In this document: in pieces, positions 38,257 to 47,560 of the stretch
How positions within the stretch are numbered: the first letter of the stretch is position 1
Layout: each line of letters begins with the position of its first letter
Assembly: GCF_010093065.1 (NCBI RefSeq)
Contig: NZ_CP048113.1
Span: forward strand, 4,030,001-4,094,000
Direction of reading: 5' to 3'
DNA length: 64,000 nt
Source: Chitinophaga agri
GTDB taxonomy: Bacteria > Bacteroidota > Bacteroidia > Chitinophagales > Chitinophagaceae
Notes under the pieces: model-generated
What the model was told of the DNA's origin: nothing
What the model saw: only the letters and a program-made list of their open reading frames with translations
Databases searched by the model: none
Position numbers and translations under genes: made by a program

Positions 38257-39492
38257 TTAGTTCAGTTTAACCCGTACTTCACCTGTAAATAATTTCTGCA
38301 TTAGACCTTTCTTCTGCCGTTGTAAGGTAGCAAGCTTTTGTTCGTAAAGACTTAATTCCGACTTAGCTACAGACAGGATATTGAATATTCTTAGTTGCTC
38401 ATTATAATTCGGCACACAAACGTTTAGGCTAAAAAAGTCCTTAGGAGTCACATTGAGTAAGCCATGTGCTCTCCCTCCTTCATGAGCAATTTTTGATAAT
38501 CCACGATCAAGTAAACAAGCATCGAAGAAAAACTCAAAAAAGTCACCTGAATGCACGTTCTCATTTTTTATCCGGAAGCAGATGTAAAGTGTTGTAACAA
38601 CAGCTTCATCGAAATTATTCAAGCGCTTTATTGCTCCCCAATCATAGCCATTGGAATAGCTTTTATTATAGCTGAATTCACCTTTGTGTATGAGAAAGTA
38701 ATTATCTAAAATGTCGCTCGCAACTATTTTTTTGAAGAAATCATTTTGTTTCACGAAGCCCCTTCGAGCAGAAATGGTAACCACATTATTGTTTGCTACG
38801 GTGTTTCTTCTTATAACTCTTTCAAATATTTCGGATAGCTTTTTCTCTTTCCAGCCAGTTTTCGGTCTTAGCAAAGCTTGTAACAAACCCTTGTTTCTTT
38901 GTTGTAGCTGGGTAATTAACTGTTGGGTTTTGGAGATTGCTTCATCCCAAGTGGAGAGAATGGCAGCGATTTGTCTTTGTTCTAATGATGTAGGAAGCTT
39001 AATATTAATAGATTTAATTAATTCTCCATTCAGATTTTCTTGACTTCCAGTATTACTTAGTTTTCTGATGTTGTTGTAGTTATGTAAAAAATTTTGGAAC
39101 AGGAAATCAACATTGACTGTTTTGTCAACAATTAGTGCGGCGCAAGCCTGATTAGTACTGGCACGTATTCCAAGTTTTGCAACTTTTCCCCTAGTTTTGC
39201 CTTGACCATACATTGCCATTAAAATTGTCCCTGGCTCAAACATTTTGGCTGATGAAGCCTTCAAACCTGCTTCTGTAATAAACTGGTCAGCTTTAGTGAT
39301 TGTATTGAAATCAATTAATGAAGTTGAAATCCAAGGAATTGAGCCATTCCAATAGCCGGTATTTTTCCTGTCAGGCGTCCCTCCTGAAGAAATTTTTGCT
39401 ATTTCTCCAACTTCCTTCACTTCCCACTCCTCCGGTATCCATCCCAATGGCGTATGTTTGTAACCTGGTTTATGTGCATTTTGGTTGCTCAT
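38257..39492 (-). CDS. hsdS: Type I restriction enzyme, specificity subunit
   Basis: The 411-residue protein has two target recognition domains: TPLGWIPEEWEVKEVGEIAKISSGGTPDR... and, from about residue 210, GWKEKKLSEIFERVI.... Each is followed by a conserved helix (LPTSLEQRQIAAILSTWDEAI and the C-terminal QKKGLMQKLFTGE). I start at ATG 39492, whose ATGA overlaps the stop of the short RhuM-like remnant upstream. It sets the DNA sequence read by the complex; a bipartite target is expected. Confidence 0.92.
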   Translation of the reverse strand: MSNQNAHKPGYKHTPLGWIPEEWEVKEVGEIAKISSGGTPDRKNTGYWNGSIPWISTSLIDFNTITKADQFITEAGLKASSAKMFEPGTILMAMYGQGKTRGKVAKLGIRASTNQACAALIVDKTVNVDFLFQNFLHNYNNIRKLSNTGSQENLNGELIKSINIKLPTSLEQRQIAAILSTWDEAISKTQQLITQLQQRNKGLLQALLRPKTGWKEKKLSEIFERVIRRNTVANNNVVTISARRGFVKQNDFFKKIVASDILDNYFLIHKGEFSYNKSYSNGYDWGAIKRLNNFDEAVVTTLYICFRIKNENVHSGDFFEFFFDACLLDRGLSKIAHEGGRAHGLLNVTPKDFFSLNVCVPNYNEQLRIFNILSVAKSELSLYEQKLATLQRQKKGLMQKLFTGEVRVKLN

Positions 39493-39623
39493 TGATCTTT
39501 CCTTTTGTTTTTTGACGTCTGACATTTTTTTTGAGAAAGCCAGAAAGTTTCTGCTTCAAAGAAAACTTCAATTGTAGCTCTCCCTTCTGGAACACTATAT
39601 AGCAAAATTTCAAACTTTTCCAT
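39489..39623 (-). pseudogene. Remnant of a RhuM-like gene between hsdM and hsdS
   Basis: A 44-codon frame starts MEKFEILLYSVPEGRATIEV followed by FFEAETFWLSQKK. This matches the first 33 residues typical of RhuM/virulence-type proteins (EILLYxxxEGxxxIEVxxExETxWLTQ). It then reads CQTSKNKRKDQ and stops, overlapping the hsdS start as ATGA. RhuM-like or Fic genes are often placed inside type I loci. This copy has lost most of its length, though it may still couple translation of hsdS. Confidence 0.68.
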
Positions 39624-39635
39624 ATTTATTCCGTT

Positions 39636-41159
39636 TTAAAATCCCAATTCTTTGAGATACTCCTCCATCTTCTTTTCTATGGATGCCATTTCTTCCTTTA
39701 TCCGTTTGATTTCAGACTGGGTAGCAGGAATATCTATGGGTGCTTCTTCTTCGAAGGTATCCACATAACGAGGGATGTTGAGGTTGTAATCATTTTCTTC
39801 AACTTCATTCAGCGTTGCACGGTAAGCATATTTGTCTTCCAATACGGCGCCTTCTTTGGTTGCCAGCGGTGCAGCAGCTTTGAAGATCTTGTATGTCTTT
39901 ACAATATGCTGTATATCTTCCTGTCTTAAACGGTTCTGATTTTTATCTTCCTGATACTCGCGACTGGCGTCTATGAACAAGACATCTTTATTTTCACCCT
40001 TTCCTTTATTGAATAGCAGTATAGCTGCGGGTATGCCGGTGCCAAAAAACAGATTGGCAGGCAGCCCAATTACGGCTTCCAGTAGATTTTCCTTTATTAA
40101 TTGTTCCCTGATTTTCCCTTCGCCGCTACCCCGAAACAGCACCCCGTGTGGTACAATGACTCCTACCTTCCCTACGTCCTCATAAGCAGTTTCAATCATG
40201 TGAGTGATAAATGCGTAGTCGCCTTTGCTCTTGGGTGGGACCCCCCGGTAAAAACGGTTATACTGATCCGCCAGTGCATTTTCAGCACCCCACTTATCCA
40301 GTGAAAATGGTGGATTAGCCACTACAATGTGGAATTTCATTAATTGATCTCCCTCCAGTAAGCGGGGATTATTAAGTGTGTCGCCCCATTCTATGTCAGC
40401 ATTATCCATTTCATGAAGGAACATATTCATCCGGGCCAGTGCCCATGTACTTCCATTGTTTTCCTGTCCATATAATGAAAAGTTGTTATTCCCGACTTCG
40501 CGGCCCACTTTAATCAACAGGGACCCGGAACCGCAGGCAGGATCAGCGATACGATTACCAGGCTGAGGATCTACCAGCTTTGCCAACAAGGTTGACACTT
40601 CCGCGGGCGTATAAAATTCACCGGCTTTTTTTCCCGCATCGCTTGCGAACTTCGCAATGAGATATTCATATGCATCGCCAATTACATCGTTCCCCTCCAG
40701 ATGTGTTGGCTGAAGATCCAATGCAGAAAAATCAACCAGCAAGTTTTTCAAGCGACGGTTACGGTCTTTGGTTTGCCCAAGGTTTGGTTCACTATTGAAG
40801 TCAATATTTCTGAATACCCTTTCCAGTTTGCTGCGGTTGGCGTCTTCCAATTTCTCCAACGCAATGTTAATCAGCTCACCCAAATTATTTTCATTGCGTT
40901 GCTCAAACAGGTGATCGAAGGTACATTCGTTGGGTACCTGGAAGCGTTCGTTCCTTAATGCCCTTTCGACACGTACATCGTCTCCTTTATATTTTTCAAC
41001 ATATGTGGCTTTTTTGTCCTTCCAAACGTCAGTGACATATTTAAGGAACAACATCGTTAATATATAGTCCTTATATTGGGTTGCATCTATAGTTCCACGG
41101 AAAGTATCGCAGGCCTTCCATAAAATATTATTAATCTCCTTTTGCGTAAGTTTCTGCAT
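39636..41159 (-). CDS. hsdM: Type I restriction enzyme, methylase subunit
   Basis: The 507-residue protein has the HsdM N-terminal helical domain, the SAM-binding motif DPACGSGSL (206-214) and the adenine N6-methylase motif NPPF (282-285). The C-terminus is a coiled coil (IKRIKEEMASIEKKMEEYLKEL). With HsdS it methylates the target on both strands. It starts 5 bases after the half-S gene stop. Confidence 0.95.
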   Translation of the reverse strand: MQKLTQKEINNILWKACDTFRGTIDATQYKDYILTMLFLKYVTDVWKDKKATYVEKYKGDDVRVERALRNERFQVPNECTFDHLFEQRNENNLGELINIALEKLEDANRSKLERVFRNIDFNSEPNLGQTKDRNRRLKNLLVDFSALDLQPTHLEGNDVIGDAYEYLIAKFASDAGKKAGEFYTPAEVSTLLAKLVDPQPGNRIADPACGSGSLLIKVGREVGNNNFSLYGQENNGSTWALARMNMFLHEMDNADIEWGDTLNNPRLLEGDQLMKFHIVVANPPFSLDKWGAENALADQYNRFYRGVPPKSKGDYAFITHMIETAYEDVGKVGVIVPHGVLFRGSGEGKIREQLIKENLLEAVIGLPANLFFGTGIPAAILLFNKGKGENKDVLFIDASREYQEDKNQNRLRQEDIQHIVKTYKIFKAAAPLATKEGAVLEDKYAYRATLNEVEENDYNLNIPRYVDTFEEEAPIDIPATQSEIKRIKEEMASIEKKMEEYLKELGF

Positions 41160-41164
41160 AATAG

Positions 41165-41743
41165 TTATTTCGTCAATTTAGAAATGATTGCCGTGTATAT
41201 TTTTCTCTTTTGAATGATAAGTTGCTCCGTTAATTCGATTTCTTGCTGATATAACTGTGTTAAAGCAGCTATACTTTTTTGTTGCTTCATTGATGGCACG
41301 GGAACTTCGAACGCACCAAGCTCTGATTTTCGAATGGACAATATATTCGTACCACCGCCAATTTGACTGAACGCAGCCTTGCTTAATGGTGTGTTAAGAA
41401 TGGCTGCAAGATATTGAGGATAAATGATGTGCGTATGTGGCCGAAGAACAAAAAATATCGAAGATGCGACAGCCGGTTGGCCTTCGTATTTATAACACCA
41501 TGCAAACAATCTATTGCCCTTTCCAACAAACAAAACATCGTCATCTTTTAATATATGTGCTGCCACCTTCTCATCGAGCTGTATATATTCATCTGGAGCG
41601 GCGATTTGCCTACCGTCATCATTGAATTGACGTGCTTGCAGATAGGCAACAGTACCTGCAGTGTCTGGCTGGCTATAAAAACCAAACCGTATATCGCAAA
41701 GCTCAGATATTTGTATCCTTTTTTTCAATGTAGAACGTTTCAA
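41165..41743 (-). CDS. Half-length specificity-like subunit upstream of hsdM
   Basis: The 192-residue product holds one target recognition domain (RIQISELCDIRFGFYSQPD ... DVLFVGKGNRLFAW) and one conserved helix (SMKQQKSIAALTQLYQQEIELTEQLIIQKRKIYTAIISKLTK). It resembles one half of HsdS and not a full subunit. It is the first gene of the operon. Half-S proteins can dimerise to form alternative specificity or exchange domains. It could also be a regulator or a relic, though the frame is intact. Confidence 0.82.
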   Translation of the reverse strand: MKRSTLKKRIQISELCDIRFGFYSQPDTAGTVAYLQARQFNDDGRQIAAPDEYIQLDEKVAAHILKDDDVLFVGKGNRLFAWCYKYEGQPAVASSIFFVLRPHTHIIYPQYLAAILNTPLSKAAFSQIGGGTNILSIRKSELGAFEVPVPSMKQQKSIAALTQLYQQEIELTEQLIIQKRKIYTAIISKLTK

Positions 41744-41972
41744 TTAAAACAAAGATAAGGATAATATCAATTTAATAATAAAAAAACATTGTAGACTCAT
41801 TCAAAAATAATATTTAATGGATTTATTGTGGTTGAGGTAGGTATTTTATAACGAAGACCAGGCCGGGTACTACATATTTTAATCCTATTCAAGATGGGCG
41901 GTATAGTACTTTAAAATTAGTAATTGCCAACAATAGCTTATGAGACTGATGACACTATCATAATAGCTGGTA

Positions 41973-43421
41973 TTATAACACCAAAGACTGATGCCGTTTC
42001 CCTTCCCTGCATACCTCCCACAGCATCACCCCAAACACAGCCCCCAACACCATATTCAGCAACTGATACCGCAGCACCACCGGCGATGCTAACACACTAA
42101 ACCCATAATGCACGATCCAGTAGAATGTGCCAATCCTTAACGCGCTTCTGAATTTTATATCTGCGAATGAAGGGCCACCGACCCTGTAATAGGCGATCCA
42201 TCCTGCAATAAAAAACAGGATGACTACCAGCATCAATGCCGGATACAATTCAAATAATTGCAGCTCACGGAGATCAGACCGGGTGTACACTTTATTGGAA
42301 GGATAGTTGAACCAGGCCTGTGCAATGGGCCATACCGTATCGCGGTTGTCATTGTACACGGCCAGGTTCTCAGCCGGCGGATAGGCATACTGGAAAAAGT
42401 TGGGCAGGAGATAATACCGGAAGTATGCTACCGGATACTGACTGATCAGGTACTTTCCATAGTCGTTGTACAAAGGAGCAACAGCCGCCATCTCGCGTAG
42501 GCAGGCGCTATTATCAGCAATATTAACAGCACCTGGTACAGGCTGCAACGGAGACCAGGCATCCCATAGATAAAACGCCATAATGGGCTTGCCATCCGGA
42601 CGTTGCGACGCTGGCACCTGCTGCAAAGAATCAAGGTAATGCGTCACGCGGGCATGAACGCCGGTAAACTGTTCCGGCACATCCAACACGGGCCGCCTGG
42701 GCATGTGCGCATATGCGTAGACTGCATTACTGGCCATCTGCCAGCCGCTGAAAGCAGAGAACTGCCTGGTACCGGTTACCCGCTGATTTGCGGCGGTTGT
42801 ATATAACATAAAACTACCGATCATGCTCACCATCAGCAGGCCACTCGCTATTTTGAGCCGGACAGAGAACGCACAGAATACGATCACGGTCATACTGACT
42901 ATCGGATAGATCAACGCATGATACCGCACAGTATATGCCAGTAGTAATACGAACAGATGTGCCGCTAACAGCCACCTGGAAGGTTGATATACCAGTCTGA
43001 ATAACTGTGCCATCCATACGAGGCTGATACCAATAAAATACACATCACTGGTAATGTAGTTACTGAGATATAAGATCGCAGGATTAAGAAATAACAGGGC
43101 AAAGATGATCCTCCGCGTCCAGCGACGGACGATAGTCAGCTCTAATACAGTAAAGAAGAAATAGAGTGCACAGATATGATATAGGCAATATTGCACAAAC
43201 ACCAGCACCGTATCAGCATGTGTGAACACTCCCACAAACAGGATCAGTTTCGCATATCCTACCGGCCACATGTTCGCATCTACCTGCTCCGCCGCACTGC
43301 GAAGGTAATTGTAGGAATCCTGCATGAAATTCGGAAACGGATAAAAATATTTAAACACGATAAACTGCACCAGCATAGTGCACACGGCGAGGTATACATA
43401 TCTCATCAATTGCATTCTCAT
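41973..43421 (-). CDS. GT-C-like polytopic membrane protein (copy 4)
   Basis: The 482-residue protein has about 11 membrane segments, the outer-loop MQDSYNYLRSA motif, NMWPVGYAKLILF, FSAFSGWQMASNAVYAYAH and PPAENLAVYNDNRDTVW. It is closest to copy 2 and to the relic at 33.96 kb. It lies divergently from S9 peptidase 3, repeating the peptidase-membrane protein neighbourhood of the first region. The -7 box lies only 9 bases before this start, so translation may begin at Met3 or Met6. Enzymatic role as a glycosyltransferase is inferred. Confidence 0.72.
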   Translation of the reverse strand: MRMQLMRYVYLAVCTMLVQFIVFKYFYPFPNFMQDSYNYLRSAAEQVDANMWPVGYAKLILFVGVFTHADTVLVFVQYCLYHICALYFFFTVLELTIVRRWTRRIIFALLFLNPAILYLSNYITSDVYFIGISLVWMAQLFRLVYQPSRWLLAAHLFVLLLAYTVRYHALIYPIVSMTVIVFCAFSVRLKIASGLLMVSMIGSFMLYTTAANQRVTGTRQFSAFSGWQMASNAVYAYAHMPRRPVLDVPEQFTGVHARVTHYLDSLQQVPASQRPDGKPIMAFYLWDAWSPLQPVPGAVNIADNSACLREMAAVAPLYNDYGKYLISQYPVAYFRYYLLPNFFQYAYPPAENLAVYNDNRDTVWPIAQAWFNYPSNKVYTRSDLRELQLFELYPALMLVVILFFIAGWIAYYRVGGPSFADIKFRSALRIGTFYWIVHYGFSVLASPVVLRYQLLNMVLGAVFGVMLWEVCREGKRHQSLVL

Positions 43422-43429
43422 AATACGGA

Positions 43430-43467
43430 GGAATTTAAATTACCCGGTGCATCCAAAAGTTTGGAGA
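43430..43467 (-). promoter_or_regulatory. Regulon-1 promoter of membrane protein copy 4
   Basis: Minus strand TCTCCAAA (43467-43460), 22 nt, TAAATTCC (43437-43430). On the plus strand a -7-like TACCTTAT lies at 43511-43518 before the S9 gene, without a clear octamer. Confidence 0.5.
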
Positions 43468-43542
43468 TAGAGAATATTTTTTATCCGTTCTACAATTAAC
43501 TGTTAAATATTACCTTATACACAAATTACAAAAACCCTTTCG

Positions 43543-45765
43543 TTGTTAACCTTTTTCAGAATACTACTGCTACTTTGTTGCTGTCAGTTAACTGCCTGGT
43601 CACAAAAAAAGAGAATTGATAATGACTCCTGGCGCACCTGGACATCCCTGTCTCCGCATTATGGCATCCGGGATGACGGACAATACTGCTGGTTTCAGTA
43701 CGGTGCACCGGCAACAGGCGACACGCTAATATACAGCGGCATCAGGAATAATATACATTATGCATTTCCACGCGGCTTTAACGCTAATTTTTCTGATAAA
43801 TATTTCAGTTGTCAGTTACCGGGCGATAGCCTGGTGCTTGTCATCAACGATAGTATCCACTACCTGACCGGTGTACAATACTACCAACTCAACAACCATC
43901 AGCTCATTACACAATATACTGACTCGCTGATCTGGCAGGACCTTAACAATTATCAGACAAAAAACATCTGGAAAGGGCCTGTGCAACAAGTAGTTTTCGA
44001 TGGAAAACAACTCGCGTTCACAGCAAATAATCATCTCCGACATTACACATCCGGTATAGATAGCACGCAATTACTATCTACCAACTGCGCCGGTGGACTA
44101 CAATTCTCCCGGGACGGCAACTATTTACTCTATAAGGAACCAGTGCCTCATACAACCGCTTCTCCTAAACTACGCATCTGGCACTACAGCGACTACTATC
44201 TGCAAAAGCCGCCACATATGCCAGTCACACAGGCGCTCCGTCTGGCAACAAAGCAGGCTTTCCCCGTCAACACACCCAACACGCAGATCGTATGGTGGGA
44301 TGGCGGCCGGTATCTCATCACACAAAACACCCTGAACCACCCCGAATATTATTGGAACAAAAAAATCCTTTCCACCCTTTACCTGGTAGATACTCACAGC
44401 GGGGACATAAAAATGATCGCTGCGAATAAAGACAAACTATTATTACAACCTGCCGTATCTCCAACCGGGCGTTTTATGACATGGTACGACCCATCAACAG
44501 GCCGCATCTGCTGTTATGAGCTGGCCACCAGACACACCCGCGCGCTCATACAAGGCATCGGGGTAGCACAATGGGCTACCGGCGATAGCGCTGTATTTAT
44601 TCATACTAACAACGACATCTGGAAGGTTGACCCCAGAAACATAGCCCCCCCTGTCAATCTTACCCATGGGCGTAAACAGCATCTCGTCTTTCGTCTGCTT
44701 TTTCCGGGCATCGCTACCGCATTCAACACAAAAACGAAAAGAAATGGTTACTGGAAATGGGACCAGGGACGATTCACACCCGCAACAATGAATGATGCGC
44801 TCTTCTACTTCCCGCGCTACCCACTGGATAAATATCCACCAGTGAAAGCAAGAGATACCAGCATCTATCTCGTTACCGCTATGCAGGCCGGGTACTCACC
44901 TAATGTATCCTTCACGGCGGATTTCAATACATTCACTCCGTTGACGGCTATCCATCCGGAAGATGGATACAACTGGATGCACGTGACACTGACGAAACAC
45001 GGATTGCTCTACAAACCGGCAGACTTCGATCCGCAGAAAAAATATCCTGTTATCTTCCATTATTACGAAGAAAGTAAAGACTACCTGCACCGGTATTTAA
45101 CACCTGCATTAAGTGAGGGCGCTTTAAATATTCCCTGGTACGTCAGCAATGGCTATATCGTGTTCGTACCACACATACAAACAAAGAAAAGGCATCCTGG
45201 CAGCAGTGCAGCAAAAGCCGTCATCCGCGCAGCAAGATACCTGTCAGCATTCTCCTGGGTAGATACAAAGAAAATAGGATTACAGGGGCATAGTTTCGGG
45301 GGATATGTCACCAATTATCTCGTGACACATTCCACCTTATTCGCAGCAGCACAGGCATCTGCCGGTCCGGTGGATTTCCTGAGCGGATATGGTGCTGTGC
45401 GGAAGATCACAGGAGCGGCAATGCAACCTTTATACGAACAGGGACAGAACAAAATGGGAACAACACCATGGGACCATCCACGGTTATATCTTAACAATTC
45501 TCCGATCATCCAGGCAGACAAAATACATACGCCGCTACTACTAATGCACAACGACAATGACAATGCCGTGCCATTTGCCCAGAGCATAGAACTGTTCACG
45601 GCTTTAAGACGGCTGCAAAAGCGAGTATGGTTACTCCAATATACCGGTGAAGGCCATCAGCTATTCAAAGACGAGGATCGATCAGATTTCACCCGCCGGC
45701 AACAGCAGTTCTTTGATCACTATCTCAAAGACCAACCGATGCCGGACTGGATGAAAGATCACTGA
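43543..45765 (+). CDS. Secreted S9-type peptidase 3
   Basis: The 740-residue protein starts at TTG 43543, which gives the signal peptide MLTFFRILLLLCCCQLTAWSQ; no ATG fits. It is about 110-150 residues shorter than copies 1 and 2 in the propeller region. The hydrolase domain has Ser584 in GHSFGG, the HNDNDNAVPF acid block and TGEGHQLF. It is followed by small exported gene E on the opposite strand with a 7-base overlap. With SusCD 2 this repeats the first cassette. Confidence 0.84.
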   Translation: MLTFFRILLLLCCCQLTAWSQKKRIDNDSWRTWTSLSPHYGIRDDGQYCWFQYGAPATGDTLIYSGIRNNIHYAFPRGFNANFSDKYFSCQLPGDSLVLVINDSIHYLTGVQYYQLNNHQLITQYTDSLIWQDLNNYQTKNIWKGPVQQVVFDGKQLAFTANNHLRHYTSGIDSTQLLSTNCAGGLQFSRDGNYLLYKEPVPHTTASPKLRIWHYSDYYLQKPPHMPVTQALRLATKQAFPVNTPNTQIVWWDGGRYLITQNTLNHPEYYWNKKILSTLYLVDTHSGDIKMIAANKDKLLLQPAVSPTGRFMTWYDPSTGRICCYELATRHTRALIQGIGVAQWATGDSAVFIHTNNDIWKVDPRNIAPPVNLTHGRKQHLVFRLLFPGIATAFNTKTKRNGYWKWDQGRFTPATMNDALFYFPRYPLDKYPPVKARDTSIYLVTAMQAGYSPNVSFTADFNTFTPLTAIHPEDGYNWMHVTLTKHGLLYKPADFDPQKKYPVIFHYYEESKDYLHRYLTPALSEGALNIPWYVSNGYIVFVPHIQTKKRHPGSSAAKAVIRAARYLSAFSWVDTKKIGLQGHSFGGYVTNYLVTHSTLFAAAQASAGPVDFLSGYGAVRKITGAAMQPLYEQGQNKMGTTPWDHPRLYLNNSPIIQADKIHTPLLLMHNDNDNAVPFAQSIELFTALRRLQKRVWLLQYTGEGHQLFKDEDRSDFTRRQQQFFDHYLKDQPMPDWMKDH

Positions 45766-46106
45766 CCTGCATCATCATAGATACCTGCCAGTGTGGGCCA
45801 TATAGGCCCGGTTACCACGGTGATGAAATAAAAAGCCCCCCCGATAGTAGTCCAGGTTTGTGTTGTACCCGTGTATAGCGGACGGGTTACATTGACTGGC
45901 AGCTCATAGATGTCTGTGCGGAACGTCCGGTAAGGTGCCAGGTACGCATAGGTAAGATTACGGGATGCACCATTAGAGGTGAAATCTCCTGTAGTTGGAT
46001 AAAAGAGGTTACTTTGCTGCCGGCGCTTGGCTGCTTTGAAAGACATCACCGTTCCCAACACGGTGATGAGTACGATGAGAGTGAGAATAACCCTGGCCTT
46101 TTGCAT
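45759..46106 (-). CDS. Small exported protein, copy E
   Basis: The 115-residue product starts MQKARVILTLIVLITVLGTVMSF, like copies A-D. The mature part (NLFYPTTGDFTSNGASRNLTYAYLAPYRTF... TQTWTTIGGAFYFITVVTG) is Thr- and Tyr-rich but has no cysteine, so a disulfide is not universal in the set. It lies between S9 peptidase 3 and SusD 2. The diverged mature part with a constant N-terminus resembles a cargo or effector family. Function is unknown. Confidence 0.68.
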   Translation of the reverse strand: MQKARVILTLIVLITVLGTVMSFKAAKRRQQSNLFYPTTGDFTSNGASRNLTYAYLAPYRTFRTDIYELPVNVTRPLYTGTTQTWTTIGGAFYFITVVTGPIWPTLAGIYDDAGQ

Positions 46107-46147
46107 AACAAAAAAGTGTTTATGCTAAAGGTAGTATTACTAAAATG

Positions 46148-46183
46148 GAAAAGTATTAGGATGGTAATGCATGACTTTGGAGA
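46148..46183 (-). promoter_or_regulatory. Regulon-1 type promoter of small gene E
   Basis: Minus strand TCTCCAAA (46183-46176), 20 nt, TACTTTTC (46155-46148). The octamer lies only 7 bases from the end of SusD 2. A second possible -7 box TACCTTTA lies nearer the start. Confidence 0.42.
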
Positions 46184-46189
46184 TATGGG

Positions 46190-47548
46190 TCATTCCGGAT
46201 ACCCCTCATTTTGAGACAAATGGCCATTCAGCAACATCTCACTATGCGGAACAGGATACAGGCCTTTATAGCTTTGCCAGCTGCCTCCTTTAGCCATGGC
46301 AGCGGCGGGCATGATCTCATCGGTGGCATGCCAGCGTTTCAGATCCATCCAGCGATGCCCCCATTCAGCGAATAATTCGACACGGCGTTCCTGTTGCACA
46401 GCCTTCATCAGTACATGGGCGCTTCCGGCATGAACGGCTGACAACCCCGCCCGCATGCGTATCACAGTCAGGTCGTCCTTTGCACCATCAATATCGCCGG
46501 TTTGCAGACGCGCTTCGGCCCTGATAAGATATTGCTCTGCCAGCCGGAGCACGACCAGGTATTCGCTGGCCGGCCCGGTCTCACTGGTATACTGGTACTT
46601 ACCCGGTACGGCGAGACTAGCGCTATACAGCCAGTACCGCCTCCGCAGATCATCCTGTTCAAAGGCCTGTATCAACGTTTTGCTGAGCTGCACCGGCCGC
46701 TGCTGGAGGAATAATATGGCGTCATCCGTGAACACTTTATCCACAGGATGCAATTGCCAGATCGCTTCTTTACTATTCTTCAAAAAGACCTGTTGCAAAG
46801 GAACAGTATCATACACCGCCCTGTTGTCTATTACAGTAGTGGCGGCAGCTATAGCCGCGGGCCAGTTCTCCAGATACAAATATACCCTGGCCAGCAAAGC
46901 GGTGGCAGCGGTCCTGTTAGGCCTCACCCGTTCTGTGGTGACAGACACAATATCTGGCAACAGGTATTCTTCCCGCAATAATTGCTGCGCATCCTGCAGA
47001 TCATACACGATCTGGCTATATACCTGATGCACAGGCGTGCGGTACATAGCAGCACTCACTTTATAATCCGTTGATGTCACCAGTGGTACTTCTCCGAAGA
47101 GATTCACCAGGTAGAAGTAACAGAACGCCCTGATAAACTTTGCTTCCCCCAGTAACTGTTGTCTGATAGCTGGTGTCAAACGGGTAGAAGCGGTTAATCC
47201 TTCTATGGCGCCATTCGCCCGGTAGATATACTGGTACATGACCCGCCAGAAAGGGACATTGGTTGTGAGCACCTCATTACGATACATGGATAAGGGCAGT
47301 TCATCTTCCTGTTGGAGTATAAATTCATCTGCGGAGAGTGCGCAGAGGTAGGAGATGCCATGATCGCCCATAAAGGTACCACCGGCACTCATTTCATAGT
47401 ACAGTCCTGTTAATACACCTGCCGCGCTGACATTTGAAGCAAAGGCGGAAGTATTGGTCACCCGGTCTCCGGGCGCATCCAGATCCAGTAGTTTACGACA
47501 GCTGGCAGGTAGCAGGCATACGATCAGCAGTAATAGTCTCCAATGCAT
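46190..47548 (-). CDS. SusD/RagB-type outer-membrane lipoprotein 2
   Basis: The 452-residue protein has a lipobox (LPASC) and SusD signatures (GEAKFIRAFCYFYLVNLFGEVPL, AIWQLHPV, IRMRAGLSAV, WGHRWMDLKRW). It follows SusC 2 after 12 bases, as in cassette 1. It should bind the ligand at the cell surface. Regions of identity with SusD 1 are extensive, so both cassettes may handle related ligands. Confidence 0.9.
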   Translation of the reverse strand: MHWRLLLLIVCLLPASCRKLLDLDAPGDRVTNTSAFASNVSAAGVLTGLYYEMSAGGTFMGDHGISYLCALSADEFILQQEDELPLSMYRNEVLTTNVPFWRVMYQYIYRANGAIEGLTASTRLTPAIRQQLLGEAKFIRAFCYFYLVNLFGEVPLVTSTDYKVSAAMYRTPVHQVYSQIVYDLQDAQQLLREEYLLPDIVSVTTERVRPNRTAATALLARVYLYLENWPAAIAAATTVIDNRAVYDTVPLQQVFLKNSKEAIWQLHPVDKVFTDDAILFLQQRPVQLSKTLIQAFEQDDLRRRYWLYSASLAVPGKYQYTSETGPASEYLVVLRLAEQYLIRAEARLQTGDIDGAKDDLTVIRMRAGLSAVHAGSAHVLMKAVQQERRVELFAEWGHRWMDLKRWHATDEIMPAAAMAKGGSWQSYKGLYPVPHSEMLLNGHLSQNEGYPE

Positions 47549-47560
47549 ACCAGGTTATTT

